Part shown: positions 27,888-36,849 of the stretch, piece after piece | How the letters are laid out: every line of letters begins with the position of its first letter | Numbering within the stretch: the first letter of the stretch is position 1 | Source of the DNA: Geomicrobium sediminis | Lineage (GTDB): Bacteria; Bacillota; Bacilli; Bacillales; Marinococcaceae | Reading direction: 5' to 3' | DNA: 64,000 bases | Assembly: GCF_016908595.1 (NCBI RefSeq) | Contig: NZ_JAFBEC010000004.1 | Span: 1-64,000 of the forward strand | Program-made: the position numbers and the translations under genes | Notes under the pieces: generated by a model | Databases searched by the model: none | What the model saw: the letters and a program-made list of their open reading frames with translations, nothing else | What the model was told of the DNA's origin: nothing

Positions 27888-28745
27888 ATGGCAGACAAAC
27901 AAAATGTCGTCTCTGTGAGCGACCGAATACCAGCGTTAAAAGAACAGAGGAAAAAGCGAGCCAACCGCCGTCTCATTTTTTATTTAAGTATTTTCTTTAT
28001 CCTTATTGGGATCGTCGTCTACTTTCAATCTCCTCTAAGTCATGTACAGCAAATCCAAGTTGAAGGAAATTACACTGGAGAAACTCGTGAGATTATTGAT
28101 CAAAGTGCGCTCGTAAGTGGTGAGAGCATATGGTCACAATCGCTCAGTAGTGCAAAAGAGCGAGTTGAACAAATTCCATACATTGAAGAAGCGACAATTG
28201 AACGATCCCTCCCGACAACATTACGAATTATTGTCCAAGAACGGGATCGTACGGCTTATTTGCATAGCAATGATCAATTTATTCCCGTCTATGGGAACGG
28301 TCAATTAATGGATGAACAATCGCTCGACACCTACCCAAGTGATGCACCAATTATTTTTAACTGGCAAAACGAAGAGCTGTTAGAAGCGTTTTTCGTTGAA
28401 TTGGACAAGCTTGGTAGCGGAATGATCAATCACATATCGGAGATTCATCCGAGTGATGACGATCCTACACTTCTTCGCTTATTCATGAACGACGGAATTG
28501 AAGTAGAAACGACGATTGAAAACTTCGCAAGCTACATGGCGCCTTATCCAACGGTTGCAAGGCAAATCTCAGAGCCTTCGGACGGAATTTTGCACATGAA
28601 AATGAGCCCTTACTTTGAAGCGTTTAATCCTGAAGAGTATGCCGGGGAGATTCATGAAGAGCACATTGATACGGGTGATGGTGGGCTAGAAACTGAGGAA
28701 GAACCAGTTACAGAAGAGCCCATTGAAGAAGGAGAAAATAACTGA
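27888..28745 (+). CDS. divIB: Cell division protein DivIB (FtsQ)
   Basis: A 285-residue bitopic division protein: basic cytoplasmic N-terminus, one transmembrane helix (about 30-48), an extracellular POTRA domain (from VQQIQVEGNYTGETREII), a beta domain and an acidic tail (about 255-285). It stabilises FtsL-DivIC. ATG with TAGGAGG upstream. In B. subtilis murB lies between murG and divIB; here only 26 bp separate them. Confidence 0.92.
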   Translation: MADKQNVVSVSDRIPALKEQRKKRANRRLIFYLSIFFILIGIVVYFQSPLSHVQQIQVEGNYTGETREIIDQSALVSGESIWSQSLSSAKERVEQIPYIEEATIERSLPTTLRIIVQERDRTAYLHSNDQFIPVYGNGQLMDEQSLDTYPSDAPIIFNWQNEELLEAFFVELDKLGSGMINHISEIHPSDDDPTLLRLFMNDGIEVETTIENFASYMAPYPTVARQISEPSDGILHMKMSPYFEAFNPEEYAGEIHEEHIDTGDGGLETEEEPVTEEPIEEGENN

Positions 28746-28873
28746 TCTAATGGACACACTTCCCATTTGGGAACTGTGGCTTTCGTGCTAGCGTTTATCT
28801 AGAGCGTTTTTCGCTTTCCTCCTTATCAATTCTAGTGTAGACTTGTACATAGTAATTCTTTTTCACAACTGAT

Positions 28874-28903
28874 AAAGGATTTTCACATCCCCGAATCGAA
28901 TTA
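28874..28903 (+). promoter_or_regulatory. Sigma-H promoter of ftsAZ
   Basis: AAAGGATTT (28874-28882) matches the sigma-H -35 RNAGGAWWW at every position. Twelve bp later ATCGAATTA (28895-28903) matches the -10 RNNGAATWW at every position. B. subtilis ftsAZ has a sigma-H promoter that raises FtsZ at the onset of sporulation for the switch to polar septation. Confidence 0.8.
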
Positions 28904-28995
28904 AAGAAGAACGGTAGTCATTTTATTTCGGTTCATTACTAAGAAGAAATGTAATAGAAACGAAGCCGTTTCATTACAAGTAGGAGGTACCGTTC

Positions 28996-30282
28996 ATGGA
29001 CAACAACACAATTTATGTCAGTCTTGATATTGGTACAGCCGAGGTACGTGTCATGATCGGGGAAATGTCAGCAGGAATGTTGAACATTATTGGAGTAGGC
29101 AATGCAGCTTCTACTGGAATTAAAAAAGGTGCAGTCGTTGACATAGATGCCACTGTAAATGCAATTCGAGAAGCCGTCGATAAAGCAGAGCGAATGGTAG
29201 GGATGTCAATTAAACAAGTGGTTGTCGGCATTAACGGAAACCACATTGATCTCCATCAAACACACGGAATCGTAGCTGTATCAAGTCCAAACAAAGAAAT
29301 TACAGCAGAAGATATTGATCGCGTTACCGATGCAGCTTCAGTCGTGAGCATTCCTCACGATCGTGAAATTGTTGATATCGTACCCTTACAATACATCGTT
29401 GATGGGTATGACGGAATTACAGATCCAACTGGGATGATCGGAGTTCGTTTGGAAATGGAAGGGTTATTGGTCACAGGATCAAAAACCGTTTTACATAACT
29501 TACTTCGATGCGTTGAAAAAGCAAACCTTGAAATTACAGACATCTTCTTGCAGCCACTTGCTGCAGGTGAAATTGCTGTATCAAGCGATGAAAGAATGCT
29601 CGGTGTTGCACTCGTAGACATTGGTGGTGGCCAAACGACCATTTCTTATTTTAAGAACGGTGGTTTGCACTCAACGTATGTGATGCCAATTGGCGGATCA
29701 CACGTCACCAATGATTTATCTGTTGGGTTGCGCACGACAATGACACAAGCTGAACAATTGAAAACAGAACACGGTCATGCATTTATTGATGACAGTAGTG
29801 ATGAAGTCACTACGACAATTACGCCGATGGGTCAAGGTAGTGGCGAAGAATATTCTCAACGAGATCTTGCTCACATCATTGAGCCTCGTATGGAAGAAAT
29901 CTTCGAACTCGTAAACGAAACGTTAGACGCAGAAGGTGATATTCCTGGAGGAGTCGTACTCACAGGTGGCGGAGTGATGCTTCCTGGCACACTCGAGCTA
30001 GCTCGTGATGTACTCGGTCGAAACGTCCGGATGGCGATTCCAGATTATATCGGTGTCAGAGAACCACGGTATACAAATGCAGTTGGACTCATTGAATTTG
30101 CTCACAAGCATGTTAGAATGCATAATAAAGAGATGGTCGCTGCGACAACTGAATCCGCACAACCAAAAGTAGAACAAAATCGCAAATCAAGACATTCTGC
30201 GAATGAACTAGAAGAATCGAATGAAGATAGCCCTGGCGTAAAAAAACGCGTACGTAACTTCTTTAAAGTGTTTTTTGAATAG
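28996..30282 (+). CDS. ftsA: Cell division protein FtsA
   Basis: An actin-like ATPase of 428 residues that tethers FtsZ to the membrane. Phosphate-binding loop SLDIGTAEVRVMIG (about 9-22), VDIGGGQTTIS (about 209-219), GGVVLTGGG (about 317). The C-terminal amphipathic helix GVKKRVRNFFKVFFE is the membrane-targeting sequence. ATG with GTAGGAGGT upstream; 34 bp before ftsZ. Confidence 0.96.
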   Translation: MDNNTIYVSLDIGTAEVRVMIGEMSAGMLNIIGVGNAASTGIKKGAVVDIDATVNAIREAVDKAERMVGMSIKQVVVGINGNHIDLHQTHGIVAVSSPNKEITAEDIDRVTDAASVVSIPHDREIVDIVPLQYIVDGYDGITDPTGMIGVRLEMEGLLVTGSKTVLHNLLRCVEKANLEITDIFLQPLAAGEIAVSSDERMLGVALVDIGGGQTTISYFKNGGLHSTYVMPIGGSHVTNDLSVGLRTTMTQAEQLKTEHGHAFIDDSSDEVTTTITPMGQGSGEEYSQRDLAHIIEPRMEEIFELVNETLDAEGDIPGGVVLTGGGVMLPGTLELARDVLGRNVRMAIPDYIGVREPRYTNAVGLIEFAHKHVRMHNKEMVAATTESAQPKVEQNRKSRHSANELEESNEDSPGVKKRVRNFFKVFFE

Positions 30283-30316
30283 GACAGGCACATTTGACTG
30301 ATGAGGGGGACCTGAG

Positions 30317-31468
30317 ATGCTAGAGTTTGAAATGGACATGGACCAACTCGCCCAAATTAAAGTTATTGGGGTCGGAGGCGGCGGTTCCAACGCGGTAAAC
30401 CGAATGATTGAAAACGGTCTACAAGGCGTAGAATTTATTGCTGTAAATACAGATGCTCAAGCATTGCAATTATCACAAGCTGAAACGAAACTACAACTAG
30501 GTGGAAAGTTGACGCGTGGTTTAGGTGCAGGAGCGAACCCAGAGATTGGGAAGAAAGCAGCTGAAGAAAGCAAAGAGCAGCTCGAAGAATGTTTAACAGG
30601 TGCTGACATGGTATTTATCACCGCTGGAATGGGTGGAGGTACAGGAACAGGAGCAGCACCGGTCATTGCAGAAGTTGCCAAAGAAATCGGCGCGCTAACG
30701 GTAGGTGTCGTCACTCGACCATTTTCTTTTGAAGGTAAGAAGCGTTCAACGCACGCGAAGAACGGTATCGAAGCTCTAAAGGAAAAAGTTGATACACTAA
30801 TCGTAATTCCAAACGATCGCTTGCTTGAGATTGTTGACAAAAACACGCCAATGCTTGAAGCATTCCGTGAAGCAGACAACGTTCTTCGTCAAGGTGTACA
30901 AGGGATTTCAGATTTAATTGCTACTCCTGGTTTAATCAACCTTGACTTCGCCGACGTGAAGACAGTCATGAGTGAAAAAGGTTCAGCACTTATGGGTATT
31001 GGTATTGCAACCGGTGAGAATCGTGCAGCAGAAGCAGCCAAAAAGGCCATATCAAGCCCACTCCTTGAGACGTCTGTAGACGGAGCGCAAGGGGTACTCA
31101 TGAACATTACAGGTGGTTCGAACTTAAGCTTGTTTGAAGTTCATGAAGCAGCGGAGATTGTTTCCGATGCCTCGGATCCAGAAGTAAACATGATTTTCGG
31201 TTCCGTAATCAATGAAAATCTGAAAGAAGAAATCGTTGTAACGGTTATCGCGACTGGTTTTGATGACGTTGCTGATAAGAAAGCGAAACAACAAAAAGTT
31301 CGCGGTTCATCGATGCAACGCCAACAAGCGCCACGTGAAGAAGTGGAGCCGACGCGTGAACAACGGCAACAACCGGTTTACGAGGAGCCGCCACAACCAG
31401 AGCCACAACAAGAAGACGAATCAATCGACGTACCAGCGTTTCTACGCAATCGTCGAAGAAGAAGATAA
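30317..31468 (+). CDS. ftsZ: Cell division protein FtsZ
   Basis: The tubulin-like GTPase that forms the Z ring; 383 residues. GTP-binding [13 protein letters not shown] (about 18-30), tubulin signature [10 protein letters not shown] (about 104-113), a glutamine/proline-rich linker (about 320-368), and the conserved C-terminal peptide [14 protein letters not shown] for FtsA/SepF binding. ATG with GAGGGGG upstream. Confidence 0.98.
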   Translation: MLEFEMDMDQLAQIKVIGVGGGGSNAVNRMIENGLQGVEFIAVNTDAQALQLSQAETKLQLGGKLTRGLGAGANPEIGKKAAEESKEQLEECLTGADMVFITAGMGGGTGTGAAPVIAEVAKEIGALTVGVVTRPFSFEGKKRSTHAKNGIEALKEKVDTLIVIPNDRLLEIVDKNTPMLEAFREADNVLRQGVQGISDLIATPGLINLDFADVKTVMSEKGSALMGIGIATGENRAAEAAKKAISSPLLETSVDGAQGVLMNITGGSNLSLFEVHEAAEIVSDASDPEVNMIFGSVINENLKEEIVVTVIATGFDDVADKKAKQQKVRGSSMQRQQAPREEVEPTREQRQQPVYEEPPQPEPQQEDESIDVPAFLRNRRRRR

Positions 31469-31470
31469 GA

Positions 31471-31505
31471 AATAAGAGTCCAATTATTGGACTCTTATTT
31501 TTTTA
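31471..31505 (+). terminator. Terminator of ftsAZ
   Basis: AATAAGAGTCCAA pairs with TTGGACTCTTATT around a 3-nt loop, followed by a long T run. Confidence 0.92.
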
Positions 31506-31514
31506 TGTTTGCAT

Positions 31515-31657
31515 TGTCGAATGGTGAAATCGTGATTAATCAGACGTTCCTTACAACGTCGCCGTGGATTTCGACACATTTATACGTAAACCTGTAAAAA
31601 GAGTTAGAGACATGCTCTGAGAAAATGACATACTTCGAAATCGATTCTCTCTATACT
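31515..31657 (+). promoter_or_regulatory. spoIIG promoter with Spo0A boxes
   Basis: An exact 0A box TGTCGAA lies at 31515-31521, an exact inverted box TTCGACA at 31570-31576 and a near match TTCGAAA at 31634-31640. The core has ATGACA (31625-31630) and TATACT (31652-31657) separated by 21 bp, an over-long spacer like that of the B. subtilis spoIIG promoter, which sigma-A uses only with phosphorylated Spo0A. The inverted box sits about 90 bp before the expected start, close to the known site. Confidence 0.82.
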
Positions 31658-31708
31658 AGTAATCAAGGAAAAACAGAAACCGTCTAGAGAGGAGGGAGTG
31701 GGCGTTCA

Positions 31709-32614
31709 TTGACCTTATACATAGATGTCATCTATGGATTAAATACGGTCGTTACTGCTAGTCTCCTTTACATGACTGGCAAATGGCAAGGATATGAATT
31801 CTCTCTTTTCAGAGTATTGTTTGTCGCACTCATTACGAGCTTACCGTTATTTCTATGGTTAACCGACTACGGCGCAATGTTATTGCATCCAGTAAGCCAA
31901 GTGATCGTTTGCATCTGTACCGTATACTTTGCTTTTGGTTTTAAGCGATTCGCGCGGTTCATTAAAACGACGTTTACGTTTTATGTCATTTCATTATTAT
32001 CTGGCGGAGCCGTCATTGCAATGACATGGTTTTGGCAATCATCACAATTACTACAGACGTGGAAACAGACGTCAAGCTGGGCTACGTTAGATCATATGCA
32101 TGGGCTGCTCGTCTTATCCACATTACCCGTCGTGATTCTCTTAACGCAAATTACAAAACACTCACTAAAAGAAGAGAAACGCAATGAAAATAAAATCATA
32201 AACGTTCGCATTCAAATGGACGGTATCGTTGAATCCGTTTATGCAAAAGCACTCATCGACACCGGAAACCACTTGAAAGATCCTATTACGAGAAAGCCAG
32301 TTATGGTCGCGACTCTTTCCGTTCTTGAATCTGTTTTAACAAATGACTCACTCGAAAGCTTTTCAACATGGTTGAGTGCTGAAGGTACAAAAGGAGAAAA
32401 TCCGTGGAATGAAAATGTTCGAATTATCCCATATCAAGCGATCGGCAAAGAACACGGATTTTTATTTGCGATCCAAGCAGCAGAAATTGAAATGGTAAGT
32501 GGTGACTCGTCTCACATTTTAAATCGAGCATTGATCGCATTTGAAACCCGTGCTGTATCATCAGAAGATCGTTTTCAATGCATCATCCCACCTGAAATGG
32601 TGCCAGCTGAATAA
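31709..32614 (+). CDS. spoIIGA: SpoIIGA, pro-sigma-E processing aspartic protease
   Basis: A 301-residue membrane protease that cleaves pro-sigma-E in the mother cell after a signal from the forespore protein SpoIIR. Five hydrophobic segments fill residues 1-150; the cytoplasmic half carries the aspartic protease motif [12 protein letters not shown] with D184. TTG start with GGAGGGAG upstream. First gene of the spoIIG operon, 23 bp before sigE. Confidence 0.93.
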   Translation: MTLYIDVIYGLNTVVTASLLYMTGKWQGYEFSLFRVLFVALITSLPLFLWLTDYGAMLLHPVSQVIVCICTVYFAFGFKRFARFIKTTFTFYVISLLSGGAVIAMTWFWQSSQLLQTWKQTSSWATLDHMHGLLVLSTLPVVILLTQITKHSLKEEKRNENKIINVRIQMDGIVESVYAKALIDTGNHLKDPITRKPVMVATLSVLESVLTNDSLESFSTWLSAEGTKGENPWNENVRIIPYQAIGKEHGFLFAIQAAEIEMVSGDSSHILNRALIAFETRAVSSEDRFQCIIPPEMVPAE

Positions 32615-32637
32615 AGCCGAACGGAGGGGGATTTACA

Positions 32638-33360
32638 TTGTGGAAGAAATCAAAGATGAAACTTACGATTCATTGGTATAAGTTACTCCAAAAACTAGGC
32701 ATTAAACCCGACGAAGTGTACTACATCGGCGGTAGCGAAGCGTTGCCTCCACCTCTTAGCAAAGAAGAAGAAGCAGAGCTTTTAGAAAAGCTTCCAAACG
32801 GAGATCCTGAAGTACGCAGTCGCCTCATTGAACGGAACTTACGCCTTGTCGTCTACATCGCTCGAAAGTTCGAAAACACCGGCATTAACATTGAAGATTT
32901 GATTAGCATAGGAACGATCGGCCTTATTAAAGCTGTGAACACATTTAATCCCGAGAAAAAAATCAAACTAGCAACATACGCATCGCGGTGTATTGAAAAT
33001 GAGATTCTCATGTATTTGAGACGCAACAACAAAACTCGTTCTGAAATTTCTTTTGATGAACCGTTAAATGTTGATTGGGACGGCAATGAATTATTATTAT
33101 CAGATGTTATGGGAACCGAAGAAGATATCATTACACGAGATCTTGAAGATAAAGTTGATAAATCATTATTGCGCCGCGCATTAACGACACTCAATCCCCG
33201 TGAAAAACAAATTATGGAACTGCGATTTGGACTTGCGGGTACGAAAGAGAAGACACAAAAAGACGTCGCAGATATGTTAGGAATTTCTCAATCTTATATT
33301 TCAAGACTGGAAAAACGAATTATTCGCCGCCTAAGAAAAGAATTTAATAAAATGGTTTAA
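32638..33360 (+). CDS. sigE: RNA polymerase sigma-E factor precursor
   Basis: The early mother-cell sigma factor, 240 residues. It has an N-terminal pro-sequence (about 1-30) ending around [16 protein letters not shown], where SpoIIGA cuts. Region 2 has [16 protein letters not shown] and the -10-binding helix [20 protein letters not shown]; region 4 has the helix-turn-helix [21 protein letters not shown] start at 32638 with GGAGGGGG upstream; an ATG six codons later is less well placed. Confidence 0.96.
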   Translation: MWKKSKMKLTIHWYKLLQKLGIKPDEVYYIGGSEALPPPLSKEEEAELLEKLPNGDPEVRSRLIERNLRLVVYIARKFENTGINIEDLISIGTIGLIKAVNTFNPEKKIKLATYASRCIENEILMYLRRNNKTRSEISFDEPLNVDWDGNELLLSDVMGTEEDIITRDLEDKVDKSLLRRALTTLNPREKQIMELRFGLAGTKEKTQKDVADMLGISQSYISRLEKRIIRRLRKEFNKMV

Positions 33361-33434
33361 TGAAAAAGCGAAGGATTACCGCCATTTTTATACCATTTAT
33401 TGTCTATCTAAAAGATAAAACGAAAAGATTGATC

Positions 33435-33462
33435 GCATAAAAAGTCCTCCCGCGGACATACT
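33435..33462 (+). promoter_or_regulatory. Sigma-F promoter (also sigma-G-like) of sigG
   Basis: GCATA (33435-33439) matches the sigma-F -35 GYWTA exactly and GGACATACT (33454-33462) matches the -10 GGNNANANT exactly, with a 14-bp spacer (usually 15). CATACTG at 33457 also matches sigma-G CATNNTA at all but the last base. This fits transcription of sigG by sigma-F and then by sigma-G itself in the forespore. Confidence 0.78.
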
Positions 33463-33512
33463 GAACGTGAGCAGGAAGAACGAACCGTTCACTGCGATGA
33501 CGCCGTGGGAGG
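33446..33512 (+). promoter_or_regulatory. Long-range RNA stem that would sequester the sigG ribosome binding site
   Basis: CCTCCCGCGG (33446-33455) can pair with CCGTGGGAGG (33503-33512) over 10 bp with a single G-U pair; the right arm covers most of the sigG ribosome binding site GGGAGGG (33507-33513). The left arm is upstream of the expected sigma-F transcription start, so the stem could only form in RNA that reads through from spoIIGA-sigE. Pairing is read from sequence; the regulatory role is inferred. Confidence 0.6.
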
Positions 33513-33520
33513 GAACATAT

Positions 33521-34303
33521 GTGACACGCAACAAAGTTGAGATCTGCGGAGTTGATACGTCTAAATTACCTGTACTTAAAAACGATGAAATGCGCATCCT
33601 TTTCCAAAAGCTCCAATCCGGAGAAGAATCTGCACGAGAAACACTCGTAAACGGAAATTTACGACTCGTACTTAGCGTCATTCAACGTTTTAACAATCGT
33701 GGCGAATATGTCGACGATCTATTCCAAGTCGGCTGCATAGGACTGATGAAATCCATCGATAATTTTGACTTAGGCCACAACGTCAAGTTTTCAACGTACG
33801 CCGTCCCGATGATTATCGGAGAAATCCGCCGCTACTTACGCGACAACAATCCGATTCGCGTTTCGCGTTCATTACGTGACACCGCGTACAAAGCATTACA
33901 AGTCAGAGACCGCCTTATGGCAGAAAAAGACCGCACGACCGAACCGACAGTACTGGAAATAGCAAAAGAATTAGACTTACCAAAAGAAGAAGTCGTCTAC
34001 GCATTAGACGCCATTCAAGACCCCGTCTCATTATTCGAGCCAATCTACAATGATGGCGGCGACCCAATTTACGTCCTCGACCAAATTAGCGACGAAAAAG
34101 AAAAAGACTCCACATGGGTCGAGCACATTGCCATCCAAGAAGCAATGATCCGTTTAAACGAACGGGAAAAGAAAATACTAGACATGCGCTTTTTCCAAGG
34201 GAAAACACAAATGGAAGTCGCCGAAGAAATCGGCATATCCCAAGCCCAAGTATCCCGACTCGAAAAAGCCGCAATCCAAGAAATGAATAAACACACCCGA
34301 TAA
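33521..34303 (+). CDS. sigG: RNA polymerase sigma-G factor
   Basis: The late forespore sigma factor, 260 residues. The frame is open upstream, but the GTG at 33521 has GGGAGGG 7 nt before it and gives the family N-terminus TRNKVEICGVDTSKLPVL. Region 2: NLRLVLSVIQRFNNRGEYVD; region 3: RVSRSLRDTAYKAL; region 4 helix-turn-helix: VAEEIGISQAQVSRLEKAA. A GTG start is also used in B. subtilis, where sigG translation is deliberately weak. Confidence 0.96.
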   Translation: MTRNKVEICGVDTSKLPVLKNDEMRILFQKLQSGEESARETLVNGNLRLVLSVIQRFNNRGEYVDDLFQVGCIGLMKSIDNFDLGHNVKFSTYAVPMIIGEIRRYLRDNNPIRVSRSLRDTAYKALQVRDRLMAEKDRTTEPTVLEIAKELDLPKEEVVYALDAIQDPVSLFEPIYNDGGDPIYVLDQISDEKEKDSTWVEHIAIQEAMIRLNEREKKILDMRFFQGKTQMEVAEEIGISQAQVSRLEKAAIQEMNKHTR

Positions 34304-34315
34304 ATGTGTGAACCG

Positions 34316-34346
34316 AACCCACCGCGAAAATGCGGTGGGTTTTTTG
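34316..34346 (+). terminator. Terminator of sigG
   Basis: AACCCACCGC (34316-34325) pairs perfectly with GCGGTGGGTT (34332-34341), 6-nt loop, followed by T residues. Confidence 0.92.
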
Positions 34347-34357
34347 GTGGGGAGAGT

Positions 34358-34420
34358 GGTGTAGCAAGCGGGAGCGAGGGTGTAGCAAGCGGGAGCGTGG
34401 GTGTAGCAAGCGAAAAGCAA
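34358..34420. repeat. Three tandem copies of a 21-bp repeat
   Basis: GGTGTAGCAAGCGGGAGCGAG (34358-34378) is repeated with one change (34379-34399) and then in a diverged copy whose last third differs (34400-34420). The array lies between the sigG terminator and the 3' end of the NERD gene. No function is visible. Confidence 0.9.
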
Positions 34421-34476
34421 TACTCACTGTAGCTAGAAAACGTTATGATGTATTGCATAATAAAATTAATATGCAG

Positions 34477-35430
34477 TCATTTTTGTTCCCATGGTAATAT
34501 CAATCGATAATAGGTTTTATTATTTTTATAGCGGTTGTAATGAGACATTTTCTGTAATGATCGTAGCATTGTATGTCGATCTTGTATGTTTGAAAATTGC
34601 CTGGCTTCTTTGTTTGTGCAATAGCGATTGATGAGTAGGGCATAATCAACAAGCCCCGCTTGAATATTATCATAAGAATAGGTCTGACATTTTTTACAAT
34701 AGAAGCGTACGTGATTAGACGCTCGCTCCACTGGAATATGATCACATTGCGAACAAGGGAGGCCGAGGCGTAAATTGGCATACGTAAGATTATAATCATG
34801 CAAAACGTTTCGCCACTTTGGTCGATGATTTGTGTTTATGAGTGATGTGATTTTGGCTATTTTCCCATGACCTGTCATTGGATCATGAACGTTGGATAAA
34901 AGTTTTGGAATAGCTTCTGCACGAATAACATAGCGTTGGATTTCTTCTTGCAGTCTAGGTGGATAAGAGAGTTCGGTGTAAGGAGAGGTTAAAACGACAT
35001 ACGGACGAATGGTGATCGGGGCTGTGATGCGCTGTTGATGGAGGAACGTTTGAAATAACCGTTCGTGGCGTTTGACTTGATGAATCGGATTGTTTAACGT
35101 TTCGGTTTCATTACCAGATGTTTTTGTAACGGTTTCATCGTCGTGAAAATGAATGTGTCCTTTCATCTGTTTCGTATCAAAAAGATAAACGGTGTCGGAT
35201 GTGAGTACGATGAGGTCGAGTTGAAAGTAATACGGTTCGTAACTGGGGAGTCGTTTGTTGTGGAGTACTTGCCAATGTGGGAATTGAATGGCGTTTAGAA
35301 GATTGTAGAGTTGTGTTTCACCGTTTAAACCAGCTTTAAATTTTTCAATGTCAGAATGTAGAGCGGGGACGTAGTCGAAGCAGCGTTTTTCTAGTGCTTG
35401 AAGTTGAAGCAATGTTTCATTAATGAGCAA
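34477..35430 (-). CDS. NERD domain-containing protein with a C-terminal zinc ribbon
   Basis: A 317-residue protein. Residues about 30-150 fit the nuclease-related domain: GLNGETQLYNLL, then QLDLIVLTSDTVYLFDTKQMKG, the D...TK pattern of the PD-(D/E)XK-like fold. A zinc ribbon follows (CSQCDHIPVE about 225, CKKCQTYS about 245). NERD proteins are proposed to act on nucleic acids, but no activity is established for this type. TTG start with AGGAGGTG 5 nt upstream. It lies opposite to its neighbours, where B. subtilis has ylmA, and so looks like an insertion into a conserved gene order. Confidence 0.75.
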   Translation of the reverse strand: MLINETLLQLQALEKRCFDYVPALHSDIEKFKAGLNGETQLYNLLNAIQFPHWQVLHNKRLPSYEPYYFQLDLIVLTSDTVYLFDTKQMKGHIHFHDDETVTKTSGNETETLNNPIHQVKRHERLFQTFLHQQRITAPITIRPYVVLTSPYTELSYPPRLQEEIQRYVIRAEAIPKLLSNVHDPMTGHGKIAKITSLINTNHRPKWRNVLHDYNLTYANLRLGLPCSQCDHIPVERASNHVRFYCKKCQTYSYDNIQAGLVDYALLINRYCTNKEARQFSNIQDRHTMLRSLQKMSHYNRYKNNKTYYRLILPWEQK

Positions 35431-35697
35431 TGTGACACCTCCTAAATGAGTTATTCGACTCTTGATTGATTACCCCTTTATTATTAATGGGATGAAGTGT
35501 ACTGATTGTAGAATTCAAACACATTATAATTTCACATACCGTATTAATGCTTGCAACAACCCACAAAAAACACCATGCGTTCATCAAGCGCAAACAAACG
35601 TAAACACGAGCGCTAAATAGACGGAAACGAGGCGTAAAACCTCCCAAGTCATCATATGGATAAGCAAGGGATGTTTTAATTAGAAAGGAGTCCAAGT

Positions 35698-35943
35698 ATG
35701 CTTAAAATAACCGATTTACAAGTAAAAGAGGTTGTGAATGTTCAAACGGGTAAGCGGCTCGGGACGCTTGGTGATGTGGATATTAATTTATCGACGGGGA
35801 TGATTGAATCTTTGGTCGTGACGGGAAATAATCGGATGCTTAATATGTTTGGAAAGGAAGAGGAATTGATTATTCCATGGAGTCAGATTGCTAAGATTGG
35901 AACGGATGTAATCCTTGTCTATGTTTATGGCAATAACTCTTGA
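35698..35943 (+). CDS. ylmC: YlmC/YmxH family sporulation protein (PRC-barrel)
   Basis: An 81-residue PRC-barrel protein: MLKITDLQVKEVVNVQTGKR and the closing VTGNNRMLNMFGKEEELIIPW match the YlmC/YmxH family of spore formers. Precise role unknown. ATG with AAAGGAG upstream. First gene of the ylm group leading to divIVA. Confidence 0.85.
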   Translation: MLKITDLQVKEVVNVQTGKRLGTLGDVDINLSTGMIESLVVTGNNRMLNMFGKEEELIIPWSQIAKIGTDVILVYVYGNNS

Positions 35944-36022
35944 CATTTTTCTGCAAAACTACCGTCAAACGCTCGATATGTGCTAAAATATAATGAAAGA
36001 CTGCTATAAAGGAAGGCGTTTC

Positions 36023-36844
36023 ATGGGGAAAGAACCGTTTGTGTATAATCCAGTCGATAAGCTATTTCATTTAGAACCTATAGATCAACGGACTGTTGCT
36101 GGTTTTACGAGTCGTAACGAAGGCGTTAGTCGTGCTCCGTATAACGAGACGAACCTCGGATTACACGTTGGTGACGATCACGATGATGTGATTAGCAATC
36201 GAGAGCGTTTGAGTGCGAAATTAGGCGTAAATCTTGATGACTTTGTTTACTGTGAACAAGTGCATAACAATATCGTTCAGAAAGTCACGACAAATGAGCG
36301 GGGCCTTGGCACAAAGAGTATGGAATCTGTCGTCTCTCACGCTGATGGTTTGTACACTCGAGATGAGCAGGTTGTTTTAGCGACGCTTTATGCGGATTGT
36401 GTGCCTCTTCTTTTTACTGGGGACCGTGGCACAATTGTAGGAACTGCACATGCGGGATGGAAAGGGACTGCTGGTAACATTGGCGGTGAACTTGTCCGTC
36501 AATGGATCGAAAGTGAGAACGTTGATGTGACGAGTATTCATGCATATGTTGGGCCTTCCATTGGGAAAGAAAAATATGTTGTAGATGATCGTGTGATTGA
36601 CCAGTTAAAAGTGGTGTTGCCAAGTGATGTTACGACTTGGAATCGTGTAAGTGATGGTCAATATGAGCTTGATCTCAAACTGACAAATGCTCTATTAATT
36701 GAGCAAGCGGGTGTTCCTCGTAATCAAATAACTGTAAGTCGTTATTGCACAGCGAGTGAGCCGGACCTGTTTTATTCCCATCGTCGTGACGGCAGTAAAA
36801 CGGGGCGTATGGCAGCGTATATTATGAGATCAAGTGGGAGTTGA
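36023..36844 (+). CDS. pgeF: Peptidoglycan editing factor / multicopper-oxidase-fold purine nucleoside phosphorylase (YlmD)
   Basis: A 273-residue protein of the laccase-domain (DUF152) family. The metal-site histidine and cysteines are visible in CEQVHNN, YADCVPLLF and GTAHAGWKGTAGNI. Family members have purine nucleoside phosphorylase/adenosine deaminase activity, and E. coli PgeF removes wrongly added serine from peptidoglycan precursors. ATG at 36023 with AAGGAAGG upstream; an extended -10 (TGCTAAAAT, 35981-35989) lies just before. Overlap of the reading frame extends no further than the next gene's ribosome binding site. Confidence 0.9.
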   Translation: MGKEPFVYNPVDKLFHLEPIDQRTVAGFTSRNEGVSRAPYNETNLGLHVGDDHDDVISNRERLSAKLGVNLDDFVYCEQVHNNIVQKVTTNERGLGTKSMESVVSHADGLYTRDEQVVLATLYADCVPLLFTGDRGTIVGTAHAGWKGTAGNIGGELVRQWIESENVDVTSIHAYVGPSIGKEKYVVDDRVIDQLKVVLPSDVTTWNRVSDGQYELDLKLTNALLIEQAGVPRNQITVSRYCTASEPDLFYSHRRDGSKTGRMAAYIMRSSGS

Positions 36845-36849
36845 GCGTC

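Noticed and set aside
28760-28773. TTCCCATTTGGGAA palindrome after divIB
   Set aside because: Short, with no T run or promoter context; too little to call an operator or terminator.
34358-34420. CRISPR array
   Set aside because: Units are contiguous 21-bp tandem copies without spacers, and no cas genes are present.
34086-34427. Open frames on the minus strand containing a repeated peptide (ACYT, LLHPRSR)
   Set aside because: The peptide repeats merely translate the 21-bp DNA repeat, and most of the frame is antisense to sigG.
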